The position numbers were made by a program, and so were the translations under genes. DNA of 64,000 nucleotides from Metarhizium brunneum (taxonomy: Eukaryota; Ascomycota; Sordariomycetes; Hypocreales; Clavicipitaceae): the NCBI RefSeq assembly GCF_013426205.1, contig NC_089422.1:2232001-2296000 (forward strand), in the 5' to 3' direction. Under the pieces are notes generated by a model, which saw only the letters and a list, made by a program, of their open reading frames with translations, was not told the origin of the DNA and did no database searches. This document shows, in pieces, positions 23,147-33,932 of this stretch. Position 1 is the first letter of the stretch, and the number at the start of each line of letters is the position of its first letter.

Positions 23147-24609
23147 TCTTCTTGGACATACTTGGCCGTGTATTGACAATTTTTTGGATTTATTTATCGC
23201 GAATATATGTATGATTGGGACTTGGTAATAGCCAAGAAGATGTACTATTGGATATAGTAGGGATTATCATACAATGAATGGCACTGGCAACACCTGGCGT
23301 GTGTTGGGGACGTATTTTTTTTGGACATATTATCTGACGGCTGTGAAGACATGCAAGCTGGCACAAACGAAATGTGTTTGTGACAATCTTTGAAACAAGA
23401 CCTTGATGACCAAGCTTTGCAACCAAATACTACCCGTTCAGCCACACACGTCGTTACAGACAGATCCTTCAGCCCTGCGGGAAAACGCATGGACGTGAGA
23501 TTATGGTTCGAGGACATGCTACCTACACACATATGTACATTGTACATAAACTCGCTCGGAAGGCGACCGAGATGTGGATGACGCCCGGGCGTGGGGCCAA
23601 GATAACCCATGTTCTTGTATGGAAAACGAAAGGTCCATCAATTGTCCTGTGTGCTAATCCTTAGAGAGAAAAACTGACAGTTATGGCAGGTGTTGAAAAA
23701 TAACCATCGAGAACACGGACGGTGTGTCATGGGACAGGCTAGCCAAAACCAACGTGGTGGGTGCTAGATGCTGGTCGCCTTCGGACATATAGACGGGGAC
23801 GAGCAAGAAAACAAGCATTGCAAGGATGCCCGTGGGCAAACCTAAACGCAACTGAAGACGTGGCTGGACAAGGGACTCGTCAGCACATCGGTAACTATTG
23901 GCCAGGCGAAGACGGGACGCGAGGACAGTTTGCTCCACACAAAGAAGCTCCCGCCAGATTTGGCAAGGCCGACTAGCATGAGCCATGTCCGTCCGTCTGG
24001 GGAGAATGCGGCGATGGACAAGAGGGAAGCAGAAAGGGAGGTCAGTGTTGGGCTCGGACTGTGGAGACAAATGATACCCGTCAAGTTATTTTCGGCTGAG
24101 GAGCTGTTCGTTTCGCCGACTTGCGTTGCCCTTGATTGATCAACAAACCCTACCATTGCAAAGGTCCCGCCTTTGTTCGCACGACGACTCCTGCAACTAT
24201 TTACGGAACCGAAACCCTGCGCGCTACGGAGACTACTCTTTTTGGGTTGCCCCTCAGGCTCTTGTACTATGTATTGAGTACTAGATTGTACATGTACATA
24301 CATTAGATGCAGTCTGGGACCGCCCTCGTCATCCGACTTACATATATGTACATTGTAGGCTGACGGACAACGTGGCCTGCCACACCGGCTAGGCAACCTT
24401 TTTTCCCACACCTCGTTTCATCCGGCATTCTGCTCTTTTCCCTCCAAGTGTTGGGTCCTGGAGAGAAGACGAGCCACAGGTCCAACTGCGAAGAGTTTCG
24501 AAAGCTTGGCAGTTTGCTTCAATTGCCACTAAAGAGGCAAAACCGTCGACACCGGAGTTGTCGACTAGGTCAATCTCACTGGTAGGTCAGGTACAGCACC
24601 ACTTGGGCC
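23147..24609. other. Intergenic region, no gene seen
   Basis: This 1.46-kb gap lies between two plus-strand genes. Short minus-strand frames at 23681-24411 have no recognisable domain, and no consistent exon structure was found. TGTACAT-type motifs (about 23535, 24290, 24350) recur. Confidence 0.45.
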
Positions 24610-26309
24610 ATGAGAAGCGGCTGGATATATGCGGCGTTGCCCACTGTACTGGTTGTCGTGCCTGCTTTGGCAACGTCGATGCAACGAGTTCACAATGGTA
24701 TGTGGAAACGGCTGCCTGTTGACGGCACCGAGTAAAAAACTTCAGCCTAGATAGGCCGTCCCGAGGTTCATGCTAATAGGGTGTTGTCCGATATAGATGC
24801 CTCGACGGCCTTTGTGACACTAAACATTCCTAAGAATAAGGGAGAAGCAGAACCTCTCGTAAGCTCTTAACAATCTTGTGCTCCATTCGCACCTGTCTAA
24901 TACAAGTGCAGACACTGCGTCTTGATGTTGGAGAGTCCGAAGCAGCCTGTGGACCGGGAAACCTCACCGTCAATGGCCAAGAACTCATCCAAGATGGCAA
25001 CGGCAACGGCCAGGGAACTCTTGCCGCTCACCACGGCAGCAATTTCACTGCCAGCTGGGCCTTTAGCTGTGACGCCAGGTCTCCAAAGATGCTTTTAAAA
25101 ATGCAGGTGACGCAGCTAGACGACTTGGAGATAGCGCCCTTCAACTTCTCTGCGTCTTTCACACAAATTCTTCCTCGACAGATCTGGATCATGGATGGAG
25201 CAGCCGTAGTGAACCGCGTCCATAGATTACCCCAGGAATCCAACTTGCAGAAGGGACTCGCAGAAACAACACTACAAGACCAAATACGCGACCTGGATAT
25301 TCTGCGCATTAAAGCGCGCCAACTTGAAAACGCAATCCTGGCGCAAGAAAGCAAAATTGCTCAAAAATTGGGCCAGAAGAAGCATTCCCCGCCGACAAAC
25401 ATTCAAGATTGCACCAGCTTGGAATGTGTTTTGAAGGCACTGGGTGGTAAATTTAGAGATGTGTCTGAACAATTCAGTGGGGACGTGGAAGATCTAAAGG
25501 ATTTCATTACTGATTCTGAAGATGGCTCGCTGCCGGTTCCTGCAGATGATTATGAGTATTGGTATGGCGAGGAGGAAGAACTGGATGATAATCGTCCCGA
25601 AACACATGATCTAAAGGACCACAGAGTCAAGTGGACTTGGGTCGACCAGCTCCCTCTTGTTGTGAGCGACACAGACGGCCCGTCCATCGAATACGTACGC
25701 CCTCGCCGCCAACCACCTGTAGGTTCCTCCCCCTTTCGCGCCATTTATATCGACGGAAACTGACACGTCCAGCTCGCCATGGCTATCGCACTATCGGTAA
25801 TAGCACTCTGCCTCCTATCCACGCTCTTGATACTGCGCCTCCACCGCCGCACGGCCGGCCTCCCGGTAGCCATTGACAACGAAAAAGTCCTCTTTTCCGA
25901 ACGTCCACGGCGCCACTCCAAACGCGAGTCGTGGGCTGAGCGTCGTGCGCGGCGCAAAGCTCGCAAACACGCTATCAAGGAATATGTTCGGAACATATTC
26001 ATGCGATGGTGCCATAAGACGGTATCCCCTCCTTCACCCGTTTACGAAGAATCGACCAGCATAGAGGAGGAGTTCGCATCGTTCAGGGAGGCGTTGAGTG
26101 TCGTGGACAGTCTTGTGGCGGTCGAGGAGGGCAGGAATCGAGAAGTCCCAAGATATGCAGATGTGCAGGGCTCTGCAGCGGGTTATGAAGCGTTTGCCGA
26201 TGACGAGAGTTTACCGCCATACGAGAGTGAGGATGATTCGACGCCGGTGGTGGATGGGTTTCGCTACGGGGGGTCCACGGGGGATGATAGGCTGGGGTAT
26301 GATAAATAA
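24610..26309 (+). CDS. Unrecognised type I single-pass membrane protein
   Basis: Four exons (24610-24697, 24797-24858, 24912-25718, 25773-26309) give 497 residues. The N-terminus MRSGWIYAALPTVLVVVPAL looks like a signal peptide. The lumenal or extracellular part (about 25-315) contains possible N-glycosylation sites, a WAFSCDARSPKMLLKM stretch, a short coiled coil around DLDILRIKARQLENAILAQE, and two nearby cysteines in DCTSLECVLKALGG. A membrane segment follows near residue 320 (AMAIALSVIALCLLSTLLIL), then a strongly basic stop-transfer segment rich in Arg/Lys and an acidic cytoplasmic tail of about 110 residues with SLPPYESEDD. The pattern resembles conserved ascomycete membrane proteins of unknown role; I do not recognise a named family. 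Confidence 0.8.
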
Positions 26310-26661
26310 TTCTTGCATTTTTGGTATTACGACTCTTTTGAGGAAGAGCAGGAAGAGCAGTGAGACTAGGCGTTCGGATGCTGGGGAATTGCTTTCGTTG
26401 CATGGGTATGTTCCGGCATAGTTTATTGAGTACATATGTACCTGATTCTCCGTAGGACGATTTTGTTCTTAGGGCAGCTGGTATCAGGGCCGACTATCAT
26501 TGTAGAACGCTTAATTTTAAACACACCACAATACAAGTCTCGAACATACGCGTGGCATGTCGATTCTGGATCTTGATTTCAATACCTGAACGCATGTCAC
26601 GTCCAACGCCTGCTAATTACGCTATTGTGTATGCACGCCATGTCCCTTCGTAGCATATCCG
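26310..26661. other. Tail-to-tail intergenic gap
   Basis: This gap separates the stop codons of two convergent genes and probably holds their 3' UTRs. Nothing else is seen. Confidence 0.5.
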
Positions 26662-27978
26662 TCATGGCTCCTTACCAAATATGAAGGCTTCCAAATTCTT
26701 AGCGACCCTTAATATACCATCTTCCAATGTCCAGCCTTTGACCTCACAAACACGTCGATACATGTCCTCCAATGCAGCATCCATTTTCTCCCCCGCGGAA
26801 TCTAAATCGCTTTCCACTAGAATCCTGTCGTCAGGCACGGCGCGAACTATATCGGGAAACTTGTTGCGGCTTGATATCGTCCCAAAATTCACTGCCGTAG
26901 AAAGTGATACGTATATTGTTGCTGGGTTCGTAGGATTAAACCACTGTTTTAGACCCTCCACAGGGCCACTGTAGGAATGGAGGCAGATCCGTGGCGGGTA
27001 CGGCTTTCCAGTAACAGTGTCAGCATCCTCCTCGTCTGAGTCGTCTTCTGCACCTGGGGCGATCATGCGTTTTTCACGTCGGGAGGGAATATGCTTCTCG
27101 TGTCCTTTCCAACAATGGGATACTATGTCATACAGAATGCCGTGAGCTTGGACTCCGTGAATGCTAACGGGTCTGCCGGTTTCGCTGGCAAGACGGAGCT
27201 GGGCACGAAAAATGGCTTCTTGGTGCGGCGCGCGTACTCGGTAAGGACTTAATAGTCTCCCTTCTCGGCCGCCAGGTGTCAGGGCACCATCTCTGGATTC
27301 GGCCAATGCAGGGTCCCATGTCTGGGGCAAGCGAAACGCCCTGTCGAGGCCAATCTCGCCAACGAGGGCCAGAGGGTAAGCTTCGAGTTGGGTGCGAGTT
27401 GAACTGATGAATGACGAAAGTAGGATCGGCGTAGGCAAAGAAGCAATAAAGCCATCATCTTGGGGTGATGGTTTGAGAACCGCCTGATAATGCACCTTCT
27501 TGGTGGCTAACAGCAATGTTTCATCTGTCTCGTCTGCTGCTGGTAGTTGTGGTGGCGGTTTATACGTAGGTTCAGCGGCAACGTCATCGTACAATTGATG
27601 AGAAAACCATGGATGCCATCCAAACGAGGGAATGACTTGGCAGCTACGTTGTACTGCAGGCCTTGGTTCTTCTCCTGCTGATACAGAGAATGCTTCTGCA
27701 TCGCCGTGGCCATCACTCTGACATCCGCCTCCACGACCCCGCAAACCTGCCCGGCCTTTGACGCCATGCATCGACGCCACGCCAGCAACCAAATCTTGAT
27801 CCTGCGAACGAGTTGCCATGATAACAAGCGCGGAGGCGCGCATGGTTTCGAGGCTGGTTATCGAGCGCATTGTGTCAGTGGGATGGCAATGGGCATCAAA
27901 AACAGGCAAGTGCCATGGAAAGACTTCATTATTTGCAGATGGAGGACGATTCGATTCGCTCTGTTGATGTTGACACAT
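26662..27978 (-). CDS. TatD-family metal-dependent hydrolase (Cut9-interacting Scn1 type)
   Basis: A 438-residue TIM-barrel hydrolase in one open frame. The start MCQHQQSESNRPPSA is the first in-frame ATG. The metal-binding motif FDAHCHPTD lies near residue 30. Further family motifs are SFGWHPWFSHQLYDD, LALVGEIGLDRAFRLP (with the conserved Glu), HQEAIFRAQLRLASETGRPV followed by SIHGVQAHG (metal His), ICLHSYSGPVEGLKQW, and DDRILVESDLDS with its catalytic-position Asp. The C-terminus ends in VAKNLEAFIFGKEP. An insertion of about 60 residues after residue 65 and an acidic loop in the middle make it longer than bacterial TatD and like fission yeast Scn1, which interacts genetically with the APC/C subunit Cut9. 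A DNase or other phosphodiesterase activity is inferred from the family. Confidence 0.9.
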   Translation of the reverse strand: MCQHQQSESNRPPSANNEVFPWHLPVFDAHCHPTDTMRSITSLETMRASALVIMATRSQDQDLVAGVASMHGVKGRAGLRGRGGGCQSDGHGDAEAFSVSAGEEPRPAVQRSCQVIPSFGWHPWFSHQLYDDVAAEPTYKPPPQLPAADETDETLLLATKKVHYQAVLKPSPQDDGFIASLPTPILLSSFISSTRTQLEAYPLALVGEIGLDRAFRLPQTWDPALAESRDGALTPGGREGRLLSPYRVRAPHQEAIFRAQLRLASETGRPVSIHGVQAHGILYDIVSHCWKGHEKHIPSRREKRMIAPGAEDDSDEEDADTVTGKPYPPRICLHSYSGPVEGLKQWFNPTNPATIYVSLSTAVNFGTISSRNKFPDIVRAVPDDRILVESDLDSAGEKMDAALEDMYRRVCEVKGWTLEDGILRVAKNLEAFIFGKEP

Positions 27979-29306
27979 TATTGTCACGGAGTCTTGAAAT
28001 GTTTTAGAAGTCGCTGCTGTGAGTCTCAACCCGTTAGTGACAGGATACAGTTGCGCATCGCCTAGTGTACGCTGATGTACTTCCTACAGTACAATATTAC
28101 GGTACGGTGTGCAAAAGTCAGGTCGCTTTTCTAGTCAAATAATAACTGCGCCTGCTCCCACTGTGCTGTTTTTGCGAAACGGTGGGAGGCTCTGGTGGAG
28201 TCGCAAGAGAAAAGGGCGTCTTGGCTCCAGCCCTGTGCGTGGAGAAGTCCTATAGGCCCACGATGGGGGACACGATGAAATCGTCTCAGCTGCGTTTATC
28301 TGTCCGCGAAGCAAAAGCGCCAAGATTTTCGAATGCAATGCGCCTTGCACAAATGGAAATTCGATTCCAATGGGCCCAGACAGCTGAGCGCAGAGAGCTG
28401 TTGAACACGAGGCTCGATGCAGACTGTTGTTGACCCCTTGCCTAATGTCGCAGATCTCGGGACATGGAAACTCAACCCCGGGTGGCCCACCTGTCAAGTC
28501 GAGCGCCGAAATGGAGAGACACCGCGGGCTGGCACAGTATAGCCACACTCCGTGTCTTTGAGATTCTTCATATGCTCTGTATCTTGAGTCGAAAGCGGTA
28601 AGGTGCGGAGAGATTCGGGAGCCCCTTTGCTTGCTAGGGTGCCAATCTGCTAATCTTTGAGGGGAAAGGTGGTGATGAGTTGGCTGGCCGAGTTGGCGGA
28701 GGCTTGCTTTAGGGTCGGTTCTGGGATGCTGCTTCTCTGATCTGACTTGTCGCTTTGGAATTGGACTTGCTGTTAGCTCTCTTGCTACCTGTCTCTGTTG
28801 TGGTACTCACTCCGTAGTGAGGTGGTGGTTGGTTTCGCCGCCGCCGACATGTGATTCGGCCCCTCAGTCTCACCACGGCCACGGCATGGCCATGGGCTGC
28901 TTCAATCGATCGACCCATACCTTCCATCATCCATTCTCGTCTTGTTTCTACTTCTTTCTTCTTCTATTTTCCGGCTTGTATCGAACGATCGTTATGTCGC
29001 TTGACTGCACCAATTGGTGATAGGGGGGGTTTGAAATGAAAAAGAGCCTACTTACTATTGTCGGCATTTAAAAACAGCTGATACGCTCCTTCCCGTCAAC
29101 AGTCTTTTATCCCACCACGTATTGGCAGTGACTTTAACGTCGCTCCTTCCTCATCGACCCCTCAGATTCTATCGCTGCCGTCGATCTTTGTTGGCTTAAT
29201 CACATGCTGTGTTGTGTCTCAGAACAGAACAACACTTCTCTCTCTCGCGCGCGCACATTACACATCTAGTCTGGCCATGCCATGGTACGCAAATGTGAAA
29301 TAGCCC
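27979..29306. other. Divergent intergenic region
   Basis: This 1.3-kb gap separates divergent starts. No exon is supported. Near the right end lie CT-rich and CTCTCTCTCGCGCGCGC sequence (about 29238-29257), typical of a 5' UTR or promoter. A few TACGG/CCGTA motifs are present (28098, 28810). Confidence 0.45.
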
Positions 29307-30113
29307 ATGAACAAATTTCCCATCATGACAAGCCATAGAACCATGTTGCTGTTGAACCCGGTCTATGCATTCGTTGTTCCATTCCTGTTTGTTGTCACAG
29401 TTCCTTTAGCCATCTTTGCTGGCATAACCACGACTCTTGCATTCGGCGTTCTCATCTTCCGCGTTGTCATAGTCTATCTGGATGTTGCCCTCTCACTCAT
29501 ACCACAATCTCTGGCGAGTTTCAAGCTTCGGCGACGGTATATACGCCACGATACAGGAATGCCGCCATCTTTCAGCACCTGGTACGGAAGCAGCAGCGGA
29601 GATAGCTCAGCAGCATCATCTACCCAACAGGCGGCACCATTACACCTCCGAAGACGTCGTCGACCCAGCAGCAGTCTCAGCATGACATCGACGGGTGGCT
29701 CTACCACACCCGTCAGTGAGCTTGGGCTAGGGTTGATGCCCAGCGTAGGGCCAGAGCGAGACTTTGAGGGGATTGGAGGCTGGCGGTCCGGCGACGACGA
29801 TGAGGCTTGGACGACAATCAACTCTCGAATGGAATTACCAGATCGTCAATTTACACGGCATCACTGTCGATCTGCGTCTGGAGGCGGAGCCACAACACCA
29901 GGAGACGGCGGAGTCTTGATGATGAAGAGCAGGCGGAGGAGTCCAGAATCCAAACCCGTAATGCGAACAGCCACTTCACCGAATAGCTCGAGAGCTAGAA
30001 CTCCTTCGGCTTCACGGGTGCAAAATCTGACAACTCTTGGCAATGGTAACTCGGACAGTTACTTTCCGTTGACCATGTCTCCGAAGGCCTCTAAAAAGAT
30101 GTCAATATTATAA
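29307..30113 (+). CDS. Unrecognised small membrane protein with Ser/Arg-rich tail
   Basis: A single open frame of 268 residues starting at the ATG at 29307 (MNKFPIMTSHRTMLLLNPVY). Two adjacent hydrophobic segments, about residues 18-40 (VYAFVVPFLFVVTVPLAIFA) and 42-66 (TTLAFGVLIFRVVIVYLDVA), look like a membrane hairpin. The remaining 190 residues are rich in Ser, Arg, Gly and Thr and probably disordered and cytosolic, with several RRRSP-like possible phosphorylation sites. The start could be in an upstream exon, because a spliced leader is possible at about 29284-29300. I know of similar unnamed ascomycete proteins but no function. Confidence 0.7.
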   Translation: MNKFPIMTSHRTMLLLNPVYAFVVPFLFVVTVPLAIFAGITTTLAFGVLIFRVVIVYLDVALSLIPQSLASFKLRRRYIRHDTGMPPSFSTWYGSSSGDSSAASSTQQAAPLHLRRRRRPSSSLSMTSTGGSTTPVSELGLGLMPSVGPERDFEGIGGWRSGDDDEAWTTINSRMELPDRQFTRHHCRSASGGGATTPGDGGVLMMKSRRRSPESKPVMRTATSPNSSRARTPSASRVQNLTTLGNGNSDSYFPLTMSPKASKKMSIL

Positions 30114-30620
30114 AGAAGGCGCAAGTGATCTTTTGCCTTGTTTGGGCGCATTCCAGTCAGGTCAGGTTGTGTGGGTGTGCTCGCGTAGTACTGAGGCGGT
30201 TTCATGTAGGAATGGATATCTGCGGCAGATGTTTCGGGCTGGAAAAGGCACACAGGACATTATTAGCCCGCTTTGTAAAATCTCTAAAACGACTGACGAA
30301 ACACATGATGCAAGAAGGGTCTGGTGGGCTGTACAGAGTACTACATGACGAATGAAAGACGTATATTTCAACAGATACCACACCTCATTCCGCTGCCCAG
30401 CTAATTCGGGGTAATATGAGTGGCATAGTTACACCACCTCTTGTTGTCCAAGAAAACCTCGTCGAACCAATCACAGGTCAGTGTCTCACCTAGATTGGTA
30501 AAACAGGGTACATGTGCATATCAACCTCATGCGTGTTTAAACTGTACTCGTACGAAACTGCCGGGTCTCGAGTGCCAGTGCACATATTCGCCTTGGAATG
30601 AGTTAGACTCCCACTTCCAT
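30114..30620. other. Tail-to-tail intergenic gap
   Basis: This 0.5-kb gap lies between convergent genes. No exon was found and it probably holds 3' UTRs. Confidence 0.45.
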
Positions 30621-31337
30621 TCAACTCGGCATCCCCCCTGGCCATAGATAATACTCGTCGCAAAATTCCCTCGGCGCCGGACGGCAAAGCCTTTCCCTTT
30701 CCTCGTAGTACATGATCCAGTCCTCTACTCCAAACGGACCAAGAACATTGCCAGAAGACGTTTGCGCCCGGCAATCGGTAAAATCGCTACGTAAAGGCAG
30801 GGAGCGTTCATTGAGCCAGCCACCTTTGGGCAGAAAGACTTCCGAGGAGGAGAGTAGGCAAGTGCCGCATATTGAAACGGTTGTATCTGAAGAAAATTGC
30901 GAATATTTGAATAGAATACCAAGGTGTTAGATGTATATATCGTGTGTACACCATATTCAAGGCGACGGGCCTTCCACCAGAATCTTCTAGAGGCAAAGAG
31001 AGAATTGAATACTCACGATCCGCAACGAAGTATGACTTCTCCGCCTTCCACTATGTTAAAAAAGCAGACGGCTAGATCCTCTGGAAACTCTCCGTTCGGA
31101 AAGACACAGAGGCCTCTGCTGTAAATGTCCCCTTTTCGGTTGCCAATCCAAAGAGCCGTAGCCGCGGACAGAACCTCCAGGTCCTCCGCAAGGCCTTCCT
31201 ATTACATAGGAAAAGGCTTTGTTAAAGGGTTGAAAAGCCGCAGCAGTTCGCCTCTACAACTTTGTATCGTTCCGGGACCCAGAAGTGTTTTGGTGGGAAG
31301 ACACTGGATTTGCGGCGTCCAAGTTCAGGGCACAAAG
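30621..31337 (-). CDS. Unrecognised spliced gene, cysteine-containing protein, 5' end unresolved
   Basis: Minus-strand exons at 31337-31258, 31198-31017, 30986-30952 and 30886-30621 join with perfect phase into about 187 codons ending at a TGA (30623-30621). Donors are GTAGAG, GTGAGT and GTGTAC, and acceptors AATAG, CTCTAG and TTCAG. Characteristic runs are RRKSSVFPPKHFWVPERYK, ALWIGNRKGDIYSRGLCVFP, NIVEGGEVILRCGSRFWW, SICGTCLLSSSEVFLPKGGW and YYEERERLCRPAPREFCDEY. At least eight cysteines are present. The first exon stays open to about 31407 without an ATG, so at least one 5' exon is missing. A short cysteine-rich frame at about 31557-31480 (SYGVCCNSDPC) might belong to it. I do not recognise the family; a secreted protein is possible. 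It is unlikely to be chance, because three introns restore one frame. Confidence 0.65.
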
Positions 31338-32024
31338 CTGCAATCAAGTGAGCTTGGAAAAATGACTGTATTTTCGTAAAATATTTAATGTTTGAGTTAA
31401 GAATTCCCTATCGTGACAATTAGCAGTGCCGTACGGCACTTGAAACTGCGCTGCATGTCAATACAAGCCGTTTAGCTAAGCGCGGTTTGTGTCCGAGACG
31501 CATTTCGTGCCCATTATGCACGGATCAGAGTTGCAGCACACGCCGTATGAGCCTGAGATGACAAGAAGCTATATGACGTGGGACAGTGTAATGGTGTGAC
31601 GGCTCGACGATACATCGAACAGTCGTCAGTGAGCGGTGTTGGGCTCCATTGAACAACGCACGACGAGACGGTAGACGAAGATTATGGTCGTGGGTGTGTC
31701 AAAGCCAGTTGACGCCCATTTAACTCAGTGCCGGGATTCGATGGTCGACAGAGCTTGGACTATACAGTGGTCAATGTCTCATGTCCCCGATTGTGCAGTT
31801 CAACAAGCTCCGCAAAGTCAACAAGAAATGTGTTGTGTTTCAAGACAAGTAATCAAGGCTGTTTGATATCGAAAGAAGCCAGTGCTAAACGGGCAGATAT
31901 GGCTCACCAGTCCAACGCGCTCCGTCCGCCCATCCTATTCCAAATGCCATCATCGCTACATCCAAAACTCCGGGTATAACCGTCCAACGCCCACCCATCA
32001 TCCTCACCAGCTTCCATCCCTTGG
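31338..32024. other. Intergenic region, probably with missing 5' exons of the minus-strand gene
   Basis: It should contain the promoter and first exon(s) of the unrecognised minus-strand gene and the 3' UTR of SPC24. A short open stretch with clustered cysteines lies at about 31560-31475 on the minus strand. Otherwise nothing is seen. Confidence 0.4.
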
Positions 32025-32682
32025 CTACAACGTCTGCCAGAAGTAATTGGCGTAGAAGTACCTGGAAAACTTCTTGTCCATATTAACAACGTGCACATCC
32101 CCTCTGCCATCGTTCCTCACCACTGCCCTAGTCCACTCCCCATCCTTCTCGTCCCGCTCGATATCAATACCGAGGCTCCTGTACACTTTTAACCGCAAAA
32201 GGACCTCGTCGTCCACTGCGTCTCTTCTCCGCGCATTCTCGTCGCCCTCGACCCCTTGCAGGTCGAGCTCTTGCAGCCGCGCACTCAGGTCCGCCGCCTG
32301 CTGTGCCAGCCGCTCGGCCTCCATCTCCGCATCGCTGGCTGCCTTTGCGGTGCGGAACTTGCGAGTGTCCAGTGTCGCAATTTTGGACGCGTGGTCAGTC
32401 GCGGAGTGAGAGGACGTTAGCTCCGCATGTTGCGAGGAGAGCGTGTTTAGTTGGCGGGCCAGCTTTTTGAGAGATGATTCGGCATCGCGCATACGCAGTT
32501 CACGGGCTTGTTGGAGGGTTGAAAGTGACTCGCCGATGCGGGAGATGGCGAGTTTGTCCGGGCCAATGTTGAAGTTGTTTACTGTGTGGCTGATGAGCTG
32601 TTGGGGTAATTAATTAGTAGGTTGACAGTAGAAAACGGGTGTGCGTCAGACCTACTGTTGCGGGGTCTTCTGAGAGTAGCAT
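32025..32682 (-). CDS. SPC24: Kinetochore protein Spc24 (Ndc80 complex)
   Basis: A 199-residue subunit of the four-protein Ndc80 complex that links kinetochores to microtubules. Two exons (32682-32656, 32597-32025). The start [20 protein letters not shown] matches the family N-terminus, followed by [20 protein letters not shown]. Residues about 30-130 form the long coiled coil that pairs with Spc25, with a heptad-rich run around [20 protein letters not shown]. The C-terminal globular RWD-like domain begins at [20 protein letters not shown] and ends with [20 protein letters not shown], the Mis12/CENP-T-facing end. It is divergent from FIS1 with 511 bp between starts. Confidence 0.95.
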
Positions 32683-33193
32683 TTTCGCGATATCTTCTTC
32701 AAATCGTAATTATGTGTCGGCTGTTTGGCTTTTCGTCCCCCGTTTCCATTCGTTTGCGATGCCGTCAATTGTGCAGCGTTGTAATGCCGTCGCGTCAGTC
32801 TAGTTGTAGATGCAGACGCTGGATGCCAGTTCAAGTCAGAGTTGTGACCCACCTTTATCGTCACTGGACATGCTTCAATCCCACCAACCAGAGGGCACAG
32901 CTCATCGTCAGGGGCAACTATCTTATCACCCGTCACCCGACATTTCACCGTTGTACATATGTAGTACATGCTGCGTCCGGGACTTCTCACAAGATGTACG
33001 GAGTAGCGTCATTGTCGCCACACCCGAGTTCAACCCAGTACAAGCCACACACACCTGAGCTCCAAACTCCAAGTCCACCAGTCACTCCAAACTCAGCATA
33101 CTCAGCTCAAGCACCTCCCACCACACATCTCCCTACTCAACCTAGTCACAAATTAATTCATTCATTCAGGCCATCGTCGCAGTGCCGAAAAAA
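32683..33193. promoter_or_regulatory. Shared region between SPC24 and FIS1
   Basis: A 0.5-kb gap between divergent starts which must hold both promoters. A GTACGGAGTAG motif lies at about 32996, and TACATATGTAGTACATG at about 32956. The right part is rich in C/A, as in many fungal 5' UTRs. Confidence 0.55.
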
Positions 33194-33932
33194 ATGGTTC
33201 ACCAGCTACCTTGTGAGAATAACCACATGTGTTTCCCCCATCCCACCACCCATATTGCCGAGGCAGACGCTAACCATCACAATCCGTCACAGATGCTCTC
33301 GACGCAGAGACGTCAGTCACCACCATCCACGCAAATACATGCACGCATGAATATCCCATATCTAACACTTTCTAGGCCGTTGAGCCCCTCGGAGCTGCAA
33401 GTCCTACGAGCCCAGTACGAAAAAGAGGGTGACATGGTTGGCGTCCAGACAAAGTTCAACTACGCATGGGTACGTCTTATGCCACCTCATATTCTCCTCT
33501 TTCCCCTCATCGATGTTGCTGTTTCTCTCTTTCTCCCTTTTCACTCTCTCCCGTATACTCGCCTTGGCTTCCGCTTACACATCGCTCATCACCTTTCCAT
33601 AGGGCCTCGTCAAATCAAACAATCGCAACGACCAACAACTCGGTGTCCGCCTCCTCAGCGATATATTCCGTCTCTCTCCCGAACGTCGCCGCGAATGCCT
33701 ATACTACCTCGCCCTCGGAAACTACAAGCTCGGAAACTATGGCGAGGCCCGCCGCTACAACGACCTCCTGCTCGACAAGGAGCCCGCGAACCTCCAGGCT
33801 TCCGATCTACGCCAACTGATTGACAACAAGGTCGCCAAGGAGGGGCTCATGGGGGTAGCTATCCTGAGCGGCGTTAGCATTGCCGCCGGGGTTGTCGGCG
33901 CGTTTTTGTTCAAGAATGCTAGGAAAAGGTAG
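33194..33932 (+). CDS. FIS1: Mitochondrial fission protein Fis1
   Basis: The tail-anchored adaptor of the outer mitochondrial (and peroxisomal) membrane that recruits the Dnm1 dynamin. The central TPR-like part begins with [20 protein letters not shown] then KFNYAW; an intron (33470-33602) follows, and the last exon reads [40 protein letters not shown] and [20 protein letters not shown]. The C-terminus has a membrane anchor ([19 protein letters not shown]) and basic tail KNARKR. The ATG at 33194 gives MVHQLP then an intron of uncertain extent; joining to the CAG at about 33271 gives LPYA as in relatives, and a second small intron may precede PLSPSEL at 33377. The exact N-terminal exons are therefore unsure. 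Confidence 0.92.

Noticed and set aside
23681..24411. Overlapping minus-strand frames with a hydrophobic segment
   Set aside because: Two frames are equally open and neither gives a recognisable protein or valid exon joins.
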